Assembly (NCBI GenBank): GCA_025059235.1
Contig: JANXCV010000001.1
Coordinates: forward strand, 143,204 to 207,203
Reading direction: 5' to 3'
Source of the DNA: Candidatus Calescibacterium sp.
GTDB lineage: Bacteria > DRYD01
Length of the DNA: 64,000 nucleotides
Shown here: piece after piece, positions 52,053 to 61,667 of the stretch
How the letters are laid out: the number at the start of each line of letters is the position of its first letter
How positions within the stretch are numbered: position 1 is the first letter of the stretch
Program-made: the position numbers and the translations under genes
The notes under the pieces: model-generated
What the model was told of the DNA's origin: nothing
Database searches by the model: none
Seen by the model: the letters and a program-made list of their open reading frames with translations, nothing else

Positions 52053-52513
52053 TGTACTCAAAACCATTTAAGTTCAAACTAGAAAAAATTTTACAAATGA
52101 AAATAGAAGAAGAAGAGGAACAAAAGAGAATCTTTTCCAAAGCCCAAAAAAAACTAATCGAAGAAGAAATAAAACTAGAAAACATGAAAAAAAACTTAGA
52201 ACTAAAAACCCAAGAATATAAACTCAAATTAATGCAAGTAGGACAACCCGAATACTTCCAAAACTTCAGCAAATACCTCGAAAAACTAAAAAAAGACATA
52301 GAATTACAAAAAATAGTCGTCGAACAAGCTAAAATACAACTGGAAATAGAAAAACAAAAGTTACAAGAAAAAATCAACGAAAGAAAAACCTTCGAAAAAC
52401 TAAAAGAAAAAGAATATAACAAATATCTACAAGAACAAAAAATGGCAGAAAGCAAATTCCTAGACGAACTATCAAACATCAAATTTACCAGAAATAAAAA
52501 ACAAGATGTATAA
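52052..52513 (+). CDS. fliJ: FliJ-like coiled-coil protein
   Basis: A 153-residue protein made almost wholly of charged coiled coil (Lys/Glu/Gln with heptad leucines), the form of FliJ/SctO, the ATPase central stalk. The position right after fliI, with a 1-base overlap, supports the call. The sequence itself is poorly conserved in this family. A basic tail ends at NKKQDV. Confidence 0.72.
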   Translation: MYSKPFKFKLEKILQMKIEEEEEQKRIFSKAQKKLIEEEIKLENMKKNLELKTQEYKLKLMQVGQPEYFQNFSKYLEKLKKDIELQKIVVEQAKIQLEIEKQKLQEKINERKTFEKLKEKEYNKYLQEQKMAESKFLDELSNIKFTRNKKQDV

Positions 52514-52515
52514 AT

Positions 52516-53253
52516 ATGATCAGTCAACCCATCTATAAAACCATCCTAAATATAACAAACAACATTATAACACACTTAATTTTTTTTGGTATTATATTTT
52601 TTCTATATTCTTGCGCTACTGGTGTACCAACTCTTAACTCATCCATACCCTCCAATAAACTTCTATCCATCTCTGTTTTCCTAAAGTCAAGTATTGAACC
52701 AACTATTGAATATGAATACAATGGGCAACAGTATAGGTACTACTTTTACTCTGCTCTTCTATTCAGGTTCGACGATAACCTAATATCGAATAATTTGGAC
52801 ACCCTTCAACATATATTCTATTTCCAAAATGGATTTAAAAGAATAAACAGGATTAACCCTCCCTCTCCAAACACTTCTGTAGTAGATGAATGGTCCTCCA
52901 TAATAATTGATAACAACTCCCAAATCATCGGAAACGAACTACGATTCAATATATTAATACCCGACGATATTCTAGGCAACAAGCAATTTTTTAAGTTTAT
53001 TATATTGGTCTTTCTAAGAGACTATGAATACTCTCAAATAAGTGACGACTTTGGTCAAGAACCAGTTAGCACATTCGAAAACCCATCCTTTGCCATCACA
53101 ATTAACCTCGATTCCATTCAACAAAACACCATATATAGTTTAACTAATCCTAATCAGGAACTGATCGAAGAGAATTTACCAGCCGGTTTCCCAGAAGAAA
53201 AAAAGAATAGCCTAAAAATAGAAAAAATAGAATACACATACAGAAATTTTTAA
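52516..53253 (+). CDS. lipoprotein of unknown function
   Basis: A 245-residue lipoprotein. The hydrophobic signal THLIFFGIIFFLYSC ends in the lipobox LYSC at about residue 33, and the N-terminal 20 residues before it are uncharged and polar. The mature part has YEYNGQQYRYYFYSALLFRFDDN and other beta-rich segments without a known motif. It begins 2 bases after the fliJ stop, so it may be part of the export operon, or simply neighbouring. A gap of 96 bases separates it from the exchanger gene. Confidence 0.72.
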   Translation: MISQPIYKTILNITNNIITHLIFFGIIFFLYSCATGVPTLNSSIPSNKLLSISVFLKSSIEPTIEYEYNGQQYRYYFYSALLFRFDDNLISNNLDTLQHIFYFQNGFKRINRINPPSPNTSVVDEWSSIIIDNNSQIIGNELRFNILIPDDILGNKQFFKFIILVFLRDYEYSQISDDFGQEPVSTFENPSFAITINLDSIQQNTIYSLTNPNQELIEENLPAGFPEEKKNSLKIEKIEYTYRNF

Positions 53254-53349
53254 CCTTCCAATCCAGATAATTTAAAAGGTAATTTCTGATATTTCGAGAA
53301 TAAACTAAAATATAGTCGATTAAATTCTAGTCAAACCTAGAGGAATTAT

Positions 53350-54654
53350 ATGAGAGAAAACGAACACTCTGAAAAAAGCAATAAAAAATATCTATACCTA
53401 ATAGTACTCATGTTCCTAATCCCCATCCCCTGGATAACAATAAGGTTGTTGTACCTACTGGGATATATAAGCTGGAGTTATGAAAATTATGCGGTTATAT
53501 CTGCTTTACTTACAGGGATTTCTATAATAGCTGGAGCTTTTCTAATCAGTTGGGCTGCAGAAAGTTCACAGGAATACCTACCCCCAAACCTGGTCCTAGC
53601 TTCTATCGCTCTTATAAACGTGATCCCAGAGTATGTAGTAGATGTATACTTCACTTGGGTAGCCGGTAATAACCCAGAGTATAAATACTACGCCATAAGT
53701 AACATGACCGGTGCTAACAGAATGCTAGTTGGAATAGTTTGGCCGCTGATACTAATCGTATATCTCATCGCCAGAAACAGAGAAAAAAAACAAAACGAAC
53801 TACCAAACTACATACAAATGGAAAAAAACAACATCTTGGAAATGACCTTCCTGATTATCTCTACTCTATACTGCTTCATCATTCCTATGAAAGGAAAACT
53901 TGAATTAATGGATACCTTTGTTTTATTTTCAATATTTGTGGTTTATATATATCTTGCTACAAGGATGGGAAAGAGGGAACCTGAGCTGGAAGGTCCAGCA
54001 TACTATATATCCTCATTACCAAAAACCAAAAAAATATTTCTTATATTGTCGATGTTCATATTCTCAGGTATAACTTTTTTGGCCTCAGCAAAGCCTTTTG
54101 GTGAAAGCCTTTTGGTAGTGGGTTCAAAAATAGCAGAATATATCGGCTTCGATCCTAAACTGGCTAAATTCCTAATGGTTCAATGGGTTGCACCGATAGC
54201 CTCAGAATCACCTGAAATAATAGTTGTCATAATATTTGCTTGGAAATTGCTTGCTACAGACTCCTTTACAACTGTAGTCTCTTCCAAAATAAATCAATGG
54301 ACATTATTAGTGGGTTTCATACCGTTGATTTATTTTGTTTCTCGGATATATCACGGTCATCCCGGAGAACCTCTCGTCCTAGATCAATTGAAGTACCAAG
54401 AAATACTTCTAACCGCTGCACAAAGTCTATTTGCCTCAGTAATATTACTTGATTTTAAATTCACTATTCTAAAAGCTTTACTACTATTTATACCATTTTT
54501 CACCCAACTGATTAACCCTACAATAAGAATGGAAGTAACATATGTTTACTTAATCCTATCGTTTTTAGCTTTGTTCTTTGTGATCAATAAAAAAAGTGTG
54601 GCTATGTTAAAAGAATCCCTGAGTTCAGTCTTTGGAAAATTATACAAGAAATAA
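53350..54654 (+). CDS. Na/Ca exchanger-family membrane protein
   Basis: A 434-residue polytopic protein of the CaCA superfamily with about eleven membrane segments. Two inverted alpha repeats are visible: the first around ALINVIPEYVVDVYFTWVAG and GANRMLVG, the second around QWVAPIASESPEIIVVIIFAWK. The acidic residues in PEYVVD and ASESPE are the expected ion-binding sites. It may export calcium or another cation in exchange for sodium or protons. A GAGGAA-like signal lies 5 bases before the ATG. Confidence 0.85.
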   Translation: MRENEHSEKSNKKYLYLIVLMFLIPIPWITIRLLYLLGYISWSYENYAVISALLTGISIIAGAFLISWAAESSQEYLPPNLVLASIALINVIPEYVVDVYFTWVAGNNPEYKYYAISNMTGANRMLVGIVWPLILIVYLIARNREKKQNELPNYIQMEKNNILEMTFLIISTLYCFIIPMKGKLELMDTFVLFSIFVVYIYLATRMGKREPELEGPAYYISSLPKTKKIFLILSMFIFSGITFLASAKPFGESLLVVGSKIAEYIGFDPKLAKFLMVQWVAPIASESPEIIVVIIFAWKLLATDSFTTVVSSKINQWTLLVGFIPLIYFVSRIYHGHPGEPLVLDQLKYQEILLTAAQSLFASVILLDFKFTILKALLLFIPFFTQLINPTIRMEVTYVYLILSFLALFFVINKKSVAMLKESLSSVFGKLYKK

Positions 54655-54727
54655 ATCGATAAAAATCCCATCCTCCTAAAGGTTTTTTAATTACTTTTAA
54701 AGAATTTTTTTATAGAGCTTTTGATGG

Positions 54728-57700
54728 ATGGAAAATTTATTAGTTGGTAGATATAGGGTAATAAATAAGCTTGGTCAAGGGGGAATGGGGCAGGTATTTT
54801 TGGCACATGATACAGTATTAGACAGAAAAGTAGCCATAAAAGTACTTACTCCAGAACTGACCAAAAAACAAGAATTCCTTCAAAGATTTCTAAGAGAAGC
54901 CAGAATAACCGCCTCTCTCGATCATATCAACATAGTTAAAATATACGACCTACTCTTTCAAAACCAACAATACTACTTGGTCATGGAATACATCGATGGT
55001 GAATCACTAAGAAATTTTATCGAAAAAAAACTTATAACAGACTCAAACCTCTTACTAGATATATTCCTGCAAATACTGGACGGCATAGAATATGCCCATT
55101 CAAAAAACATAGTTCACAGAGATTTGAAACCCGAAAACATAATGATCACAAAAGATAACATAGTAAAGATTACGGACTTTGGTTTGGCTTTTGCAATAGG
55201 AAGCCACAGTATAACCAATCCAGGTGTTCTAATGGGAACCTTGGGCTACTTATCCCCAGAACAAGCCAAAGGAATAGATATAGATCACAGAACAGATATA
55301 TACTCACTAGGTGTTATACTATACGAATTATTTACGTTCAATTTACCTATTGTAGATCTAAATCCAGCAAGCATGATATATAAGATTTTAAACGAACCCC
55401 CGACTCCTCCATCTAAGTATAATCCCGACATTCCCAAACAAATAGAAAAGATAATCCTAAAGTGTCTCCAAAAAGACAAAAACAAAAGATATACCAGCGT
55501 CTCCGAAATAAAAAAGGAAATAAATTATTTCTTAGAGTCTACTTACCAAGAATATCAAGTGCAGATCGAACAGGAACCACCACAAGAACAAAACCAAAAA
55601 AATATATCAAACATACTCTATGAAATCTCTTCGTATAAAAAAAACCTTCCAGATCTATCTTACGATTTAGCAAAAGAATACTCCAAAGAAAAGGTCGATC
55701 TCAAAAATTATAGAGAAACACAAAAAACACACGATAAATATATACTCGGTGATTTGGGTATTGCCCCAGAAAAAATATCTACCCTATCTCCCAGAGATAT
55801 AGAATCAATGCTATCAACAGCTCAGAAATATTATGAACAAAAGAACTACGAAGAGACAATTAAAATACTAGAAATCCTGCTACCATACTATAAAAATAAA
55901 ACCATCCTATATGTACTAGCTAAATCTCATTACAAACTTGGAAACCTCCAAAAAGCTCTACACTACGTAGAACTACATAAAAAGGATTACGGAGAAAATG
56001 AAAAAATACTCGCCATAGAAGGAGATATACTGTACAGTTTACAAGACTACGTAAATAGCTACATTAGCTTTTATAAAGTTTATGAACTTACAGGGGAAAA
56101 GAGCTACATTATTTTAGCTTGTAAAGCAGCTCTGAATTATGATCCTAATCTAGCTGTTGATTTGCTATCCAACATAATTTCAGTAGAGACCGATCAACAC
56201 ATCCTAGCTAAATCCTACAAATATCTAGGATTGGCTTACTATAGACTAGGAAATTACGAACTAGCAATACGTAACCTGGAGTATTACTTAAAAACCTATG
56301 ATGATCCTTCTGTAATGGGACCACTGATAAAATCCTATAAGATGGTAGGAAAAAGTCTGGAATTGGCTAGAATATACTCAGCCTTGCTGGAATCTACTGA
56401 CGATGAAAATATTCTAAAAGATGCCCTGGGATTTTACATAAGTACCTCTAAATACAAAGAAGCCATCGAAGTATGCTATAGATTGATTTCAATAAATCCC
56501 GATGATCTGAGCGTTTACCAAGATCTATACCTAGCCTCAAAATCCATACATAATACTACTTCCCTAATACTATCTATCGAAAACATATTGAGACTTCATC
56601 AGGGGTTGAGTAATGAATCAAAAGCGGAACTGCTTGAGGAACTGGCTCTGCTATACGAAGAAGAATTCCAGTATTGGGACGCAATTAAAGTTGTAAATCA
56701 ATTGATCGAACTAAAAGGAGTCAACATAAGCTACAAATATAGATTAGCAGATCTATACTCCAAAGTAGGAAATTATGAATATGCCCTGAATATAATGTAC
56801 GAGCTTGTAAGTATCGATTCTAGCAACCCAATCCTATATGAAAAGATTTCAGATATATACCACCGGATGGGAGATATTGAACAATCCATACAGAGCATAA
56901 AAACCGCTATCGAATTTGACCCCTCAAACTACTATTACTACAAAAAACTTTCCAACCTGTATCTGGAATCTAATAAAACCGATGAACTAATAAAGATATT
57001 AAACGATTTGATAGATTACAATCCAGACGAGTTGGAAGCATATATACTTCTTGCCAATGTTTACCTGTCCCTAAAAAATTACCAAGAAGCCTACGAATAT
57101 ATAATAATCGTCCATTCTAAAGCAAGTAAACTTAATGTAGAAATACCCCTAAAGTGTGTAGATATACTTCTATACTCATTATACGGTATATTTAAAGGGA
57201 TAGATCTTATTAATAAGTTCAAAGAAATAGTTTTTGAAATCAAAAACCCGAATTATCTGCCCTATGTATACTACTCGATAGCTTTCCTCTATTGGCTAAG
57301 CGGATATGAAATAAATTCAATAGAGTATCTTAACAATTCTATCATGATATCGAAGAATTCAGATAGATACATTTATATCTTGTCAAACTCTTTAGTTAAC
57401 TTTATTAAAGGTAAACAAAAAGAAGCAATAAAAAATTTAGAAGATAGTCAGAAACTTTTTAGAGAATGCAATGTCAAAGAGATAAAAAAGAGATATTTTG
57501 AATTGCTCATAACTATGTATTTACTTATTAACACTATTCCCCCGAATTTAGATAGCTATTTTAGTACGTTAGCCGACTTATATGAGAAGTACGAAGCTTA
57601 CGGATTATTCTTAAAAGGGATGTTCATAGAAAGGATAGCAAGAGATATCAAAACGGACTATTCTAACGCCCTGCATATGTATGAAAAAGCGATTAATCAA

Positions 57701-57853
57701 GGATTTGAAAACGAGTATATCCTCTTTAGAGCCTTCTTCTTAAACCTCGTCCTATCTAACTACTCACAAGCAAAACAATACATAAATAAACTCATATCGA
57801 TTAACCCTAAAGACAGTATATATCAGTATTACTATAAAGTATGCAACAAGTAG
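54728..57853 (+). CDS. Ser/Thr protein kinase with TPR repeats
   Basis: A 1041-residue cytosolic protein. The kinase domain (residues 1-275) has GQGGMGQVF, VAIKVL, the loop HRDLKPENIMI, TDFGLAF and SPEQ, so it should be active. A Gln/Glu-rich linker follows, and from about residue 365 to the end come tetratricopeptide-like repeats (for example LGLAYYRLGNYELAIRNLEYYL and LYLESNKTDELIKIL), at least 12 by eye. No membrane helix is seen. TPRs usually bind partner proteins. The 3' end overlaps the transglutaminase gene by 13 bases. An alternative ATG lies 4 bases upstream but in another frame. Confidence 0.92.
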   Translation: MENLLVGRYRVINKLGQGGMGQVFLAHDTVLDRKVAIKVLTPELTKKQEFLQRFLREARITASLDHINIVKIYDLLFQNQQYYLVMEYIDGESLRNFIEKKLITDSNLLLDIFLQILDGIEYAHSKNIVHRDLKPENIMITKDNIVKITDFGLAFAIGSHSITNPGVLMGTLGYLSPEQAKGIDIDHRTDIYSLGVILYELFTFNLPIVDLNPASMIYKILNEPPTPPSKYNPDIPKQIEKIILKCLQKDKNKRYTSVSEIKKEINYFLESTYQEYQVQIEQEPPQEQNQKNISNILYEISSYKKNLPDLSYDLAKEYSKEKVDLKNYRETQKTHDKYILGDLGIAPEKISTLSPRDIESMLSTAQKYYEQKNYEETIKILEILLPYYKNKTILYVLAKSHYKLGNLQKALHYVELHKKDYGENEKILAIEGDILYSLQDYVNSYISFYKVYELTGEKSYIILACKAALNYDPNLAVDLLSNIISVETDQHILAKSYKYLGLAYYRLGNYELAIRNLEYYLKTYDDPSVMGPLIKSYKMVGKSLELARIYSALLESTDDENILKDALGFYISTSKYKEAIEVCYRLISINPDDLSVYQDLYLASKSIHNTTSLILSIENILRLHQGLSNESKAELLEELALLYEEEFQYWDAIKVVNQLIELKGVNISYKYRLADLYSKVGNYEYALNIMYELVSIDSSNPILYEKISDIYHRMGDIEQSIQSIKTAIEFDPSNYYYYKKLSNLYLESNKTDELIKILNDLIDYNPDELEAYILLANVYLSLKNYQEAYEYIIIVHSKASKLNVEIPLKCVDILLYSLYGIFKGIDLINKFKEIVFEIKNPNYLPYVYYSIAFLYWLSGYEINSIEYLNNSIMISKNSDRYIYILSNSLVNFIKGKQKEAIKNLEDSQKLFRECNVKEIKKRYFELLITMYLLINTIPPNLDSYFSTLADLYEKYEAYGLFLKGMFIERIARDIKTDYSNALHMYEKAINQGFENEYILFRAFFLNLVLSNYSQAKQYINKLISINPKDSIYQYYYKVCNK

Positions 57854-59841
57854 ATAACAATATCTTATTTAGGATTCTTTCTTACATTTTGTGTATCTTG
57901 GCCATATGGGGATACGGAATCTTTATCTACTTTTCGCTATTTGAGATTGAATTCATAACTAAAGCTATTACTTATTCTTTTTTCTTGACTCTGGGATATG
58001 TATGGAGTTGGTATAACAGACATAGTAAGCAGTACTTTGTAAAATTTATACTAGCTCTTCTAATGATATATGTAGGGATATATTTCTTTAGAAATCTTTC
58101 CGAAAGTATATACGATCCTCGCGTCCCCCTGCTAGATTTACTAATATCCTTGTTGGTTATACATAGCTTTGACTTACCAAGAAAAAGAGATGTATTGTAC
58201 TCCATCACTTCCTCCCTAGTTGTGATAATTGTCTTGACAGTCGTTTCATTCTCAAACCTGATAATTCCATATATCCTACTCTTCTGTTTTGTGTTTTTTG
58301 TTACTCTATTTTCAATGGATGATAATGTAAGGTATCAGGATTTGAATATTATTTTTAGGCTTAGTGCAGGGTTGTTAACCATGGTCGTAATCATAAGCTT
58401 GGGGTTATTTATATTCTTACCCAAACCTAGCGGTGGATATTTCTTTAGGTTTGTTTTTGCACCACGCTCAGAATTCAATAACTATAGTCAGTTTACAAAT
58501 CCACAGGATTTAAGAAAACAACTTAACATGATATTAAACAGAAACTATGCATATAGAAGTTTCAGAGGAGAAATGGATCTTGAAAGTAGAGGAACTATTC
58601 CTCATATTCTTATCATGAAAGTTAAGTCACCCGTAATGACATATGTAAAGGGAATACATCTTATATACTATGACGGAAAAAAATGGTATAACAAAAAGGA
58701 TGATGTAGATTTTAGTCTTACTGCAAGTGATTATTCTTATTTTTCAATTCCTTCTGAGTTTGAATATTACAGATATAACATAATCAATACTTATTTTATG
58801 ATTGTACAGGACTTGCCAGATATACTTTATCATATTCCTGTCGCAAACGAAGTATTTTTCCCCTCTTCATTATTGATAATTAGATCTCATAACATATACA
58901 CAGAATATCCTCTGGTCAAAGGAGTAACGTATACCGTTAGCTCTAAAATTCCCTACTTTAACATGGAAATGTTGAAAAGTTTTACTTTCAAAGAATATCA
59001 AAACTTTTTCAATGCAATTGTTAAGAAACAAAATTATTATCTGGATTATTTATATCTACCAGAGATATCTGAAAGGATAAAGGAATTATCGAGAGAGTTG
59101 ACTGAAAATGAGATTTTATTTTGGAATAAAGTCGAAAAAATAAAGGGTTATCTTGAGGAGAACTATACTTATGATCTATTCATAGATCCTCCGAAAACAG
59201 AAGCTGTTTATGATTTTTTATTTATCCAGAGGAGGGGTTACTGCGAGCAGTTTGCTAGCTCCATGGCTGTAATCTTAAGAAGCATAGGTATTCCATGTAG
59301 AGTGGTACTAGGGTATGTCCCAAGGAAGAGGGATATATTCACGGGTTTTTGGGAAGTTTACGCCGATGACGCTCACGCCTGGGTCGAAGTACTTTCTCCC
59401 TTCGGATGGATACCAGTAGACCCCTCCCCTTACAACGTCGACGAACAAACCTTAAGATATCTTGAAAGCAAAAACAGAACCTCCAGCATATATATGGATT
59501 TTCAAGAACAAGTAATTCAAGAAATAGAGTTTATCATGAATCTAGCGTTTAGAATTCTTTTCATCCTATTGGCAATTTTTGTGATATACAATTCCTATCT
59601 ATTTATCCGTAAGAAATACATATATAGCTATATTCAGGGATTGGATATAAGTAAAATTGAGGGGAAGGATATGAACAAAGCTTTCAGAATGTTTATAGAG
59701 TACTTTAAGCTTCAAGGAACTAATTTCCCACCACAGTTAACCTTAAGGGAGATGAAAAGTCTAAATCTAAATGATCCTGCATTCCCAAAATTCACAGATT
59801 TTATCGATGTCTACGAAAAATATACCTATGGACCAAAATAG
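57841..59841 (+). CDS. TgpA-type membrane transglutaminase
   Basis: A 666-residue inner-membrane protein of the DUF3488/transglutaminase family. Seven membrane segments fill residues 7-200. A periplasmic transglutaminase-like core follows with the catalytic Cys at residue 468 (RRGYCEQFASS), His at 512 (DDAHAWVEVL) and Asp at 527 (PVDPSP). Another membrane helix is at about residue 562, and a short cytoplasmic DUF4129-like tail ends the protein. The kinase gene overlaps it by 13 bases and the next gene by 14. The family is thought to crosslink or cleave proteins at the envelope. Confidence 0.92.
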   Translation: MQQVDNNILFRILSYILCILAIWGYGIFIYFSLFEIEFITKAITYSFFLTLGYVWSWYNRHSKQYFVKFILALLMIYVGIYFFRNLSESIYDPRVPLLDLLISLLVIHSFDLPRKRDVLYSITSSLVVIIVLTVVSFSNLIIPYILLFCFVFFVTLFSMDDNVRYQDLNIIFRLSAGLLTMVVIISLGLFIFLPKPSGGYFFRFVFAPRSEFNNYSQFTNPQDLRKQLNMILNRNYAYRSFRGEMDLESRGTIPHILIMKVKSPVMTYVKGIHLIYYDGKKWYNKKDDVDFSLTASDYSYFSIPSEFEYYRYNIINTYFMIVQDLPDILYHIPVANEVFFPSSLLIIRSHNIYTEYPLVKGVTYTVSSKIPYFNMEMLKSFTFKEYQNFFNAIVKKQNYYLDYLYLPEISERIKELSRELTENEILFWNKVEKIKGYLEENYTYDLFIDPPKTEAVYDFLFIQRRGYCEQFASSMAVILRSIGIPCRVVLGYVPRKRDIFTGFWEVYADDAHAWVEVLSPFGWIPVDPSPYNVDEQTLRYLESKNRTSSIYMDFQEQVIQEIEFIMNLAFRILFILLAIFVIYNSYLFIRKKYIYSYIQGLDISKIEGKDMNKAFRMFIEYFKLQGTNFPPQLTLREMKSLNLNDPAFPKFTDFIDVYEKYTYGPK

Positions 59842-61162
59842 ATATAATGCAAACTACATCTTCGGTAATATAGTTGATGAAATACTTTCAGTTGATCTTG
59901 ATTATATTTTCTCTATTGCTAGATCAAAAAGAAAAGATATTTTGAGAATAAAAACAGAAGATATAATCAGAGTGATCGATAAGGTGAGTAGTTTTTGGTT
60001 AGATGAAAATAATCCCCTTTATCCACTGGTGTTCGAAAAACTAAGCAACCTAGGATTCAGTAACGATATGCTGAAACTTGCAATAAAGGAATTATCAAGG
60101 ATATTTCTATATGAGAATTTATCGAGGAGGCTTCTTATCGAGTTTGGATCATCTGATATTCTTGACAATTGGGTTGGAGATAGTATAAAAATCAGAGCCT
60201 TCCCAATAGGAGTCCTAACTCATATAACCGCAGGAAATGTCTTCGTATCCTCAATAGACTCTCTGATCTGCGGACTAATAACAAAAAATATTAATATCAT
60301 AAAGACCTCCTCGAAAGTCGGTAATTCTTTCGGAATCCTTTGGATAGAGTCTCTAAAAATAGCAGAGAAAAATTTGGGTATGGAAGGATTACTTTCAGAC
60401 AAAATTGTCATCTTTTCATATCCTTCTGATAACCTAATAGACTACCTTAACAAGTATTCCGACGGTGTCGTAGTTTGGGGATCATACGATACTATCAAAT
60501 TTTTTAGTTCTAATTTCGACCCCAAAAAAAAGCTGATCATCTACGGACCTAAGTATAGTATTTGCGTTATAGATGAAGATAATCTAAAAGAAAATCTAAA
60601 TAACCAAGAGTTCTACGATTCGTTAGCATGGGATATATGTCTATGGGAGCAAAGAGCATGCTCCTCAGTACAAACAATATATATCGTCGGTAATCCCAGC
60701 TTAGATTATCTGGAAACCTTCTGCCAAAAATTATCCAAAAGCATAAGTGAATTCAAAATTCCCCAAGGAGAACTATCTTTTGACGAATATACCGAAATTT
60801 TTAAGTACGAAGATATAAGCATAGCTAACACTGTTCTAGGTAAAGGTAAGTATTTTAATAGGGTATACCTTGAATATCTGGATGAAGATTTTTTCATAGG
60901 CCCTCTGAATAGGTTTGTATGTGTAAAAAAGGTTGATAATATCGATAAATTGGTCGAGGTACTAAAGCCATATTCCGATATCCTACAAAGTTGTAGCCTG
61001 AAAGTAAGCAATAGCGATAGTTATATAGATGCTCTATCCAATTGTGGAATAACCAGATTTGTCAAAATAGGAAATATAGGATTTAGCGAAATATTTGTAC
61101 CTCACGAAGGTGAATATATTTTAAGAAGATTCTCCAAAATCGTTTCCAGATCAGAAGTATAA
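59828..61162 (+). CDS. LuxC-like acyl-CoA reductase
   Basis: A 444-residue protein of the aldehyde dehydrogenase superfamily with LuxC-type motifs. The catalytic Cys is at residue 278 in WEQRACSS, the nucleotide-binding part has HITAGNVFVSSIDSL and KTSSKVGNSFGIL, and the glycine-rich GYxDTIKF-like segment is VVVWGSYDTIKFF. LuxC reduces activated fatty acyl groups to aldehydes, but no luxD or luxE gene is seen. The ATG at 59828 overlaps the transglutaminase stop by 14 bases; an in-frame ATG further upstream would start inside the preceding gene. Confidence 0.82.
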   Translation: MDQNRYNANYIFGNIVDEILSVDLDYIFSIARSKRKDILRIKTEDIIRVIDKVSSFWLDENNPLYPLVFEKLSNLGFSNDMLKLAIKELSRIFLYENLSRRLLIEFGSSDILDNWVGDSIKIRAFPIGVLTHITAGNVFVSSIDSLICGLITKNINIIKTSSKVGNSFGILWIESLKIAEKNLGMEGLLSDKIVIFSYPSDNLIDYLNKYSDGVVVWGSYDTIKFFSSNFDPKKKLIIYGPKYSICVIDEDNLKENLNNQEFYDSLAWDICLWEQRACSSVQTIYIVGNPSLDYLETFCQKLSKSISEFKIPQGELSFDEYTEIFKYEDISIANTVLGKGKYFNRVYLEYLDEDFFIGPLNRFVCVKKVDNIDKLVEVLKPYSDILQSCSLKVSNSDSYIDALSNCGITRFVKIGNIGFSEIFVPHEGEYILRRFSKIVSRSEV

Positions 61163-61169
61163 AGGTTTT

Positions 61170-61661
61170 GTGAAGGGTTTTAAAACATGGAATAGAATTA
61201 TTTATAATGATATGACTGATAATCTGATTTTAAGTTCTTTACCGCATAGATACCCATTCTTGTTCGTAGACAAAGTTATCAGTATGACTGAAGATGAAAT
61301 AGTAGCTCAAAAGAATGTTAGTATAAACGAATGGTTTTTCGTTGGTCATTTTCCTAACAGAGCTGTTTTCCCAGGTGTTATAATAATAGAAGCAGTTGCA
61401 CAAACCGCAGGCATACTCTTCCTATCAAATTTCAAAGAAAAAGATGAATATCTTGCTTTACTTCTGGGAATAGAAGGCTTTAAATTCAAGAAGATCGTCA
61501 AGCCAGGTGATGTCCTTACAATAAAAGTTAAAAAGCTAAAGATAAAAAAGATAGGAGACAGCTATTTCCCGTTCGCTCAAGCTTGGGTCTTCGTAGATAA
61601 AGAGCTGGTTGCCGAAGGAAACCTAAATTTTGCATTAAAAAAACACAGTGAAATAAAATAG
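61170..61661 (+). CDS. fabZ: 3-hydroxyacyl-ACP dehydratase FabZ
   Basis: FabZ removes water from 3-hydroxyacyl-ACP in fatty acid and lipid A precursor synthesis. The hot-dog fold is clear: LPHRYPFLFVDKV, then GHFPNRAVFPGVIIIEAVAQTAGIL with the catalytic His and Glu. The GTG at 61170 has AAAGG 4 bases upstream and gives 163 residues. The ATG at 61212 gives 149 residues, nearer to the family's usual length, and cannot be excluded. The gene precedes a Gfo/Idh/MocA gene and lpxA, the arrangement seen in lipid A clusters. Confidence 0.93.
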   Translation: MKGFKTWNRIIYNDMTDNLILSSLPHRYPFLFVDKVISMTEDEIVAQKNVSINEWFFVGHFPNRAVFPGVIIIEAVAQTAGILFLSNFKEKDEYLALLLGIEGFKFKKIVKPGDVLTIKVKKLKIKKIGDSYFPFAQAWVFVDKELVAEGNLNFALKKHSEIK

Positions 61662-61667
61662 CTGATC

